A DNA stretch of 64,000 nt, taken from Flavobacteriaceae bacterium CP2B. Lineage in GTDB: Bacteria > Bacteroidota > Bacteroidia > Flavobacteriales > Flavobacteriaceae. The translations under genes were made by a program, and so were the position numbers. The stretch is taken from assembly GCA_001683825.1 (NCBI GenBank), contig LXTR01000086.1, positions 1 through 64,000 of the forward strand, in the 5' to 3' direction. The first letter of the stretch is position 1, and each line of letters opens with the position of its first letter. Shown here piece after piece: positions 59,490-64,000 of the stretch. The notes beneath the pieces were generated by a model, which was not told the DNA's origin, did no database searches, and saw only the letters and a program-made list of their open reading frames with translations.

Positions 59490-60578
59490 ATGAAGGAACG
59501 CGTTATATCTGTAGATATATTCCGGGGCATGACCATTGTCCTGATGATCCTGGTAAATACACCAGGAACCTGGGCCCATGTGTACGGGCCATTGTTGCAC
59601 GCGGAATGGCATGGCTATACCCCCACAGACCTCGTCTTCCCGTTTTTCCTTTTTATCGTGGGAACCTCCATCGTTTTTGCCTACCGCCAAAAGGAGGCCA
59701 ATGCCGCCACCCATAAAAAAATTGTAATTCGCAGCCTCAAGCTCATAGGGTTGGGCTTGTTCCTGGGGGCCTTTACCGTTGCTTTTCCCTTTATCAAGGA
59801 ATTTGAGACCATACGGTTTCCCGGTGTACTCCAGCGTATCGGCGTGGTATTCTTCTTCGCGGCCCTGCTGTACCTCCACGCCAACTGGAAGGTGCTGCTT
59901 GGGGTGGCCATTGCCGTTTTACTGGGGTATTGGATCTGGCTGGGGTATATCCCCCTTGAGGGAGTTGACCCCACCTACGCCAGGGCTCCCAATAACTGGG
60001 CGAACTATATAGACCTGAAAACCTTTGGGACCCACATGTATAAAGCAGACTATGACCCGGAAGGGCTCTTGAGTACCCTTCCCGCCATCGTCACTGCGGT
60101 ATTGGGGATTTTCACCGGGCTGTTGCTGGTATCCCAGCGGGCCCATAAAACGATGCTGATGGCCGGGATGGGCGTGGGCCTGCTATTGATAGGCCATGCC
60201 TGGGACCTCCTGTTCCCGATCAACAAAGCCCTTTGGACCAGCAGCTATGTCCTGGTATCCGCTGGCTGGGCCAACCTGGTACTGGCCTTCATCTACTACC
60301 TTACGGATGTGAAAGGCCTTTCCTTTGGCGGGGTCTTCAAACAGGCGGGCGCTAATGCCATCACCGTCTATTTCCTGTCGAGCTTTGTCACCAAATTGTT
60401 TTACTCCATCAAGGTAAACGAGGAGGCGTCTGTACACGAATGGTTGTTTCAGACCATCTATCTGCAGGATTTTTTCTCCCCCAGGTTTTCCTCCCTGCTG
60501 TATGGCCTGACCGTGGTAGCTTTTTACATGCTCCTGGCCTATGTGCTCTACCGGAAGAAAATCTTTATCAAGGTATAA
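59490..60578 (+). CDS. DUF5009/HGSNAT-type membrane acyltransferase
   Basis: 362 residues, about 10-11 TM helices. The start RVISVDIFRGMTIVLMILVNTPG, followed by HAEWHGYTPTDLVFPFFLFIVGTSIVFAYR, is the mark of the heparan-alpha-glucosaminide N-acetyltransferase-like family; the His in AEWHG is the likely catalytic residue. Family members move acetyl groups across the membrane onto amino sugars. In Bacteroidetes they are often encoded beside sugar transporters, as here. It is cotranscribed with the SSS symporter and convergent with the esterase gene (4 bp). Confidence 0.85.
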   Translation: MKERVISVDIFRGMTIVLMILVNTPGTWAHVYGPLLHAEWHGYTPTDLVFPFFLFIVGTSIVFAYRQKEANAATHKKIVIRSLKLIGLGLFLGAFTVAFPFIKEFETIRFPGVLQRIGVVFFFAALLYLHANWKVLLGVAIAVLLGYWIWLGYIPLEGVDPTYARAPNNWANYIDLKTFGTHMYKADYDPEGLLSTLPAIVTAVLGIFTGLLLVSQRAHKTMLMAGMGVGLLLIGHAWDLLFPINKALWTSSYVLVSAGWANLVLAFIYYLTDVKGLSFGGVFKQAGANAITVYFLSSFVTKLFYSIKVNEEASVHEWLFQTIYLQDFFSPRFSSLLYGLTVVAFYMLLAYVLYRKKIFIKV

Positions 60579-60582
60579 GGGC

Positions 60583-61395
60583 TCAGCCTTTTCTAAAGGC
60601 CCAACGGAGGAATTCGGGAAAGGCCTTTCCCCAGGTTGGCAGGTCGTGTCGTCCGCCCGCCACTTCCAGAAAAACAATGTCGTCCCTTTGGCTGTACCCC
60701 TTGGATTCGAGCTCCCTGATGACATCCTGGGTGTCGTCTATGGCATCGATTATGCCATTATTGTTCCGGTCTGCCGTTTCATCTTCACTCCCGCACTGAA
60801 ACCAGAATTTGAGGTGGGGCGCATAGGTGGAATTTTTGATGACATCCAGGATAATGCGGCTTCGGTCCTCCAGGTCCATTTTAACATAGGCGGCCTTCCG
60901 CCACCAGAAAGACCCGCTAAAAACCCCGGCCTTCCCAAAAAACTGCGGGTGGTTGACCACAATATCAAAGGCCGACAATCCCCCCAGCGACATGCCGCAA
61001 TATACCCATTCTTTCGGGTCGGGGCTTAGGTTGAATTCTTCTTTTAAAAAGGGGAGCAACTCCTCAGTGACAAAAAGGGTATAGGCGCCGGCTTTTTTGC
61101 CGCGCCCCTTGAAGTCGGCCGCGACTGCCGTCCCGTATTCCTGCATCCTGTGCACATTGGCTTCTAGCCCTATATAGACAAAAGGCCTTACAGCCCTTGA
61201 GGCAAAGCTGGCTGCCAGGGTTTTTTCCAAACCCAAGGGGACAAAATCCTGCCCATCGTTCATCAGGAGTACCGGGAACCCCACCTTTGCGTCCCTGTAT
61301 TTGGGGGGCGCTACCCAACGGAAGCGGACTTTTCGCTTCAGGTGGTCCGAGTAAAGACTCCCCCTGAAACTTATGAATTCTACCTCGTACTTCAT
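60583..61395 (-). CDS. Esterase-family alpha/beta hydrolase with EF-hand-like loop
   Basis: 270 residues from MKYEVEFISF; an in-frame ATG eight codons earlier lies in the intergenic part. N-terminal beta region (RKVRFRWVAPPKYRDAKVGFPVLLMNDGQD), nucleophile elbow YCGMSLGGLSAFD (Ser), acid region QCGSEDETAD and His in AGGRHDLPTWGKAF. The stretch DRNNNGIIDAIDD (about 207-219) follows the EF-hand pattern D-x-N-x-N-G-x-I-D-x-x-D. No signal peptide, so cytoplasmic. It is divergent, by 129 bp, from the second esterase/ATP-grasp operon, with which it probably works. Confidence 0.85.
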   Translation of the reverse strand: MKYEVEFISFRGSLYSDHLKRKVRFRWVAPPKYRDAKVGFPVLLMNDGQDFVPLGLEKTLAASFASRAVRPFVYIGLEANVHRMQEYGTAVAADFKGRGKKAGAYTLFVTEELLPFLKEEFNLSPDPKEWVYCGMSLGGLSAFDIVVNHPQFFGKAGVFSGSFWWRKAAYVKMDLEDRSRIILDVIKNSTYAPHLKFWFQCGSEDETADRNNNGIIDAIDDTQDVIRELESKGYSQRDDIVFLEVAGGRHDLPTWGKAFPEFLRWAFRKG

Positions 61396-61465
61396 GCTGC
61401 CCGAATTGCAAAGTTGCAAACTTACGTAATCCCTAAAAGAAACTGGTTATCAGGGCTTTTTAAAA

Positions 61466-61473
61466 TACCTTTG
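61466..61473 (+). promoter_or_regulatory. Exact TAnnTTTG box of the esterase/ATP-grasp operon
   Basis: TACCTTTG followed by CGCC is the common Flavobacteriia -7 form. It lies 51 bp before the ATG at 61525. A TTG element at the expected distance is weak. Confidence 0.45.
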
Positions 61474-61524
61474 CGCCGCAAAAATTTGTTGTCAGGTTAC
61501 CGGAATTAGGTTACATTTAAGAAT

Positions 61525-62235
61525 ATGGCGTTAGGACAGCATATATCCTATTACTCAAACACCCTTGGTCGTAACATCAACCTGGAGGTTACCGGGCACT
61601 GGGGGTATCCTATCCTGATGTTCCCTTCTTCGTATGGGCAGTATACCCAGAACAGGGATTTTGGCCTGAATGCCTCCGTGATGAAATTTGTTGATGAAGG
61701 TAAGATAAAGCTCTATAATGTGGAAACCATAGACGGGCTGACCTTCTATGCCGAAGGCATGAATTCGGAAACCAAAATACACCACTACGAGTTGTATATG
61801 CAGTTTTTAAGGTCTGAGTTAATTCCGTATATTCAAAGGGAGTGCAACACGCACAGGATCGCCGTGGCAGGGGTAAGCTTCGGGGGGTACCACGCGGCCA
61901 ATGCCGCCTTTAGGTTTCCCGACCTGGTATCGCACCTGTTCTCCATGTCGGGGGTGTTCAATATCCGCAATTTCGTGCCCCTTTCTGATGTTATCCGGAT
62001 CTATTACAACTGCCCCGATGAGTTCCTGCAGCACGAGGAAGGCTGGAAGTACCATCACATGCATATTGTGCTCAGCACTTCCGACTGGGATTCCTGTAAG
62101 CCCGGGAATGAACACATGGCCGGCATCCTTGCAGCGAAGGGAATTCCATACTGGTACGATGAAAAAAAGTGGATAGCGCATGACTGGCCGCTCTGGAGGA
62201 TGGTTTTCCCCGAGTATGTGGGGCGCTATTTTTAA
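61525..62235 (+). CDS. COG4947-type cytoplasmic esterase
   Basis: 236 residues, without a signal peptide. Nucleophile elbow VAGVSFGGYHAAN (Ser near residue 118), upstream oxyanion region HWGYPILMFPSSYGQYTQNRD, likely acid in LSTSDWDSC and His in WIAHDWPLWRMVFPEYV. This matches the small esterase-superfamily proteins that accompany RimK-like and GCS2 ligases. It lies 27 bp upstream of the ATP-grasp gene and is presumably cotranscribed. It probably hydrolyses or transfers an acyl product of that cluster; the substrate is unknown. Confidence 0.85.
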   Translation: MALGQHISYYSNTLGRNINLEVTGHWGYPILMFPSSYGQYTQNRDFGLNASVMKFVDEGKIKLYNVETIDGLTFYAEGMNSETKIHHYELYMQFLRSELIPYIQRECNTHRIAVAGVSFGGYHAANAAFRFPDLVSHLFSMSGVFNIRNFVPLSDVIRIYYNCPDEFLQHEEGWKYHHMHIVLSTSDWDSCKPGNEHMAGILAAKGIPYWYDEKKWIAHDWPLWRMVFPEYVGRYF

Positions 62236-62262
62236 AAATAATCAGTTAATACACATTTTGTT

Positions 62263-63453
62263 ATGAAAAAAATTGGGATTCTTTTTGGAATGGAGGACAC
62301 CTTTCCCTGGGCGTTTATAGACAGGGTCAATGCCATGGGCAAAGGGAAGGTATACGCAGAACCGGTACGGATAGATAAGGTGCAGCAGGGCATAGACTAT
62401 GGCTACCACGTGATCATAGACCGGATATCACAGGAGGTGCCATTTTACAGGGCTTACCTGAAGAACGCCGCCCTGATGGGTACGGCCGTAATCAACAATC
62501 CCTTCTGGTGGAGCGCCGATGAAAAATTCTTTAATAACTGCCTGGCCATCCAATGGGGTATCCCGGTGCCCAAAACGGTCTTGCTGCCTTCCAAGGAACG
62601 GCCGGACGATACTACAGAACGGTCGTTCAGAAACCTTGAAGCACCCCTCGATTGGGACTATATTTTCAATTATATCGGCTTTCCTGCCTATATGAAGCCG
62701 CATTCCGGAGGTGGCTGGAAAAGTGTGTACCGGGTAGAGAACAAGGACGATTTGTTTGCCAAGCATGGCGAAACCAACCAACTGGTGATGATGTTGCAGG
62801 AGGAAATCGTTTTTGAAGACTACTACAGGGTGTACTGCCTGGGGCAGAAGTACGTGCATATTATGCCCTATGAGCCCAGGAATGAGTTCCACCTGCGTTA
62901 CGCCACCGAACCCAAAACCCAGGGCGCAGAGCACGTGAAACTCATGAAGACCATACACGATTATACCATTACCCTGAACAAAGCCCTGGGGTATGATTTC
63001 AATACGGTGGAGTTTGCCGTCAGGAACGGGATTCCTTATGCCATCGATTTCTGTAACCCGGCTCCCGATGCCGATGTACACTCCGTGGGGCAGGCGAACT
63101 TTGACTGGATCGTGGAGCACGCCGCCAAATTCGCGGTAGAAAAGGCCCTGGCCCATAAGCTCAACCAGAACAACTGCAGTTGGGGAGGATTTGTCGCCAG
63201 GTCCGTATCGCCCCCTGCCATGAAACAGGCCAAAGTTCCCCTGAAAACAGCTGCCCAGGCGAAGAAGTCCGCTAAAAGGAAACCGGTCACTGCCAAGGCC
63301 AAGGCAGCAACCCCTGCAACAAAGAGCCCCGCGAAGACGAAGGCAAAAACCACTAGCCCGGCTGCGAAAGGGAGTGCCAAACCCAAGGCCAAAACAACCG
63401 CTGCAGCGAAGCGCAGCACCGGGCCGAAAGCGAAAGGCGGGAAGAAAAGTTAA
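62263..63453 (+). CDS. ATP-grasp (RimK-like) ligase with histone H1-like C-terminal tail
   Basis: 396 residues. Residues 1-319 are an ATP-grasp enzyme: pre-ATP-grasp part (IGILFGMEDTFPWAFIDRVN), the phosphate loop YMKPHSGGGWKSVYRV, the adenine-binding strand MMLQEEIVFEDYYRVY and the metal-binding FNTVEFAVRNGIPYAIDFCNP. Residues 320-396 are an almost pure K/A/T/P tail (repeats of the AKxKAATPA and AKPKAKTT type) resembling bacterial histone H1-like or AlgP-type tails. The ligase should form an amide or peptide bond using ATP. The tail may bind DNA or polyanion, or itself be a substrate of ligation. It lies between the esterase and the GCS2 gene. Confidence 0.88.
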   Translation: MKKIGILFGMEDTFPWAFIDRVNAMGKGKVYAEPVRIDKVQQGIDYGYHVIIDRISQEVPFYRAYLKNAALMGTAVINNPFWWSADEKFFNNCLAIQWGIPVPKTVLLPSKERPDDTTERSFRNLEAPLDWDYIFNYIGFPAYMKPHSGGGWKSVYRVENKDDLFAKHGETNQLVMMLQEEIVFEDYYRVYCLGQKYVHIMPYEPRNEFHLRYATEPKTQGAEHVKLMKTIHDYTITLNKALGYDFNTVEFAVRNGIPYAIDFCNPAPDADVHSVGQANFDWIVEHAAKFAVEKALAHKLNQNNCSWGGFVARSVSPPAMKQAKVPLKTAAQAKKSAKRKPVTAKAKAATPATKSPAKTKAKTTSPAAKGSAKPKAKTTAAAKRSTGPKAKGGKKS

Positions 63454-63497
63454 CCGGTCCTGGGAACACCCCAAGAAGGCCCTAAAAAAGGAAGACC

Positions 63498-64000
63498 ATG
63501 GCGAGTACACAATTTACGCTGGGAATAGAGGAGGAATTCCAGATCCTGGAAAGCGATACCTATAGGCTCCGTTCCCAAATGTCCAAGATCCTGGAAGGGG
63601 GTAAGGTCTTCCTCAAGGAACGCATCAAAGAAGAAATGCACCAGTCTGTGGTGGAAATGGGGACCAACATATGCGGCGATATTCAGCAGGCAAGGGATGA
63701 GGTATCCTACCTGAGGCAGCAGATCATTGAGCTGGCAGGGAAAGAAGACCTCAAGGTGGCCGCTTCGGGGACGCATCCCTTTTCACATTGGAGCGACCAA
63801 CTGATTACGCCGAATCCCCGCTATGACCAACTCATTGATGAAATGAAAGACGTGGCACGCTCCAACCTGATTTTTGGGCTCCACGTCCATGTGGGCATTC
63901 CCAACAGGGACGATGGGCTGCATATCATGAACATCGCCCGGTATTTTTTGCCGCATTTGTATGCCCTGTCTACCAATTCGCCTTTCTGGGAAGGCCGGGA
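63498..64000 (+). CDS. Carboxylate-amine ligase, YbdK/GCS2 family (cut by window end)
   Basis: The first ~167 residues only; the gene runs off the window. It starts MASTQFTLGIEEEFQILESD, with the GIEEE motif of the glutamate-cysteine-ligase type 2 family. Further marks are HQSVVEMGTNIC, AASGTHPFSHW and FGLHVHVGIPNRDDGL (metal and substrate residues). Family members couple glutamate or another carboxylate to an amine with ATP. It starts 44 bp after the ATP-grasp gene, forming a two-ligase-plus-esterase operon. Confidence 0.9.
   Translation, partial: MASTQFTLGIEEEFQILESDTYRLRSQMSKILEGGKVFLKERIKEEMHQSVVEMGTNICGDIQQARDEVSYLRQQIIELAGKEDLKVAASGTHPFSHWSDQLITPNPRYDQLIDEMKDVARSNLIFGLHVHVGIPNRDDGLHIMNIARYFLPHLYALSTNSPFWEGR

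Overview
The window is a stretch of a Bacteroidetes chromosome, most likely a marine member of the Flavobacteriaceae with a fairly high GC content for that family (about 50-55 % by eye). Signs of this are a SusC/SusD pair, a type IX secretion (T9SS) sorting domain, HYC_CC_PP family proteins, propeller/Y_Y_Y-type sensors, LytS/LytTR systems, Bacteroidetes-type lipoproteins and -7 boxes resembling TAnnTTTG. I see no rRNA, tRNA, CRISPR array or insertion sequence. The genus is not determined.

Layout. 1-1521: gene-free DNA dominated by a tandem array of two alternating repeat units of about 230 bp. 1522-3080: a 42-residue membrane microprotein, a four-helix membrane protein and a Crp/Fnr regulator. 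3498-7885: a SulP anion transporter, a universal-stress-type protein and an OmpR-type two-component system, with 11-bp-phased GATTAGAA repeats in front of both transcription units. 8075-15964: an MsrA-like reductase, a His-rich lipoprotein, a propeller sensor with a degenerate kinase end, a LytTR response regulator and two adjacent LytS-type kinases, one degenerate. The same direct repeat (9 bp, 12-bp spacer) lies upstream of the lipoprotein and of the LytTR regulator. 16210-18655: a cytochrome c, a DUF1080 hydrolase and a DoxX protein.

18777-26343 (all minus strand): a T9SS-exported S8 protease with MBG-type segments and five NKLRAVVN motifs, a TPR-class III cyclase with adenylate-type residues, a PycTM-like membrane effector and an HD phosphohydrolase. 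The last three form a Pycsar-like arrangement. 26724-27445: a TerB-like protein and a tiny membrane protein. 28208-43611 (all plus strand): a copper/heavy-metal resistance island with two HYC_CC_PP proteins, a barrel protein, a double-HMA protein, an NHL lipoprotein, CusA-like pump, TolC, an HMA-AraC fusion regulator, a CopA-like P-type ATPase, a PepSY protein, a CusB-like adaptor and a ChrA-like transporter started by TTG.

43662-55810: a polysaccharide utilisation locus consisting of a propeller-HTH regulator, SusC, SusD, a LamG lipoprotein and two tandem lipoproteins of the Glycoamylase/GH144 family, so beta-1,2-glucan is the likely substrate. 55988-60578: a secreted EEP-family hydrolase, TauE/SafE, a sodium:solute symporter and a DUF5009/HGSNAT-type membrane acyltransferase. 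60583-64000: two divergent esterases, an ATP-grasp ligase with a histone H1-like tail and the start of a YbdK/GCS2 ligase, resembling amidoligase clusters whose product is unknown.
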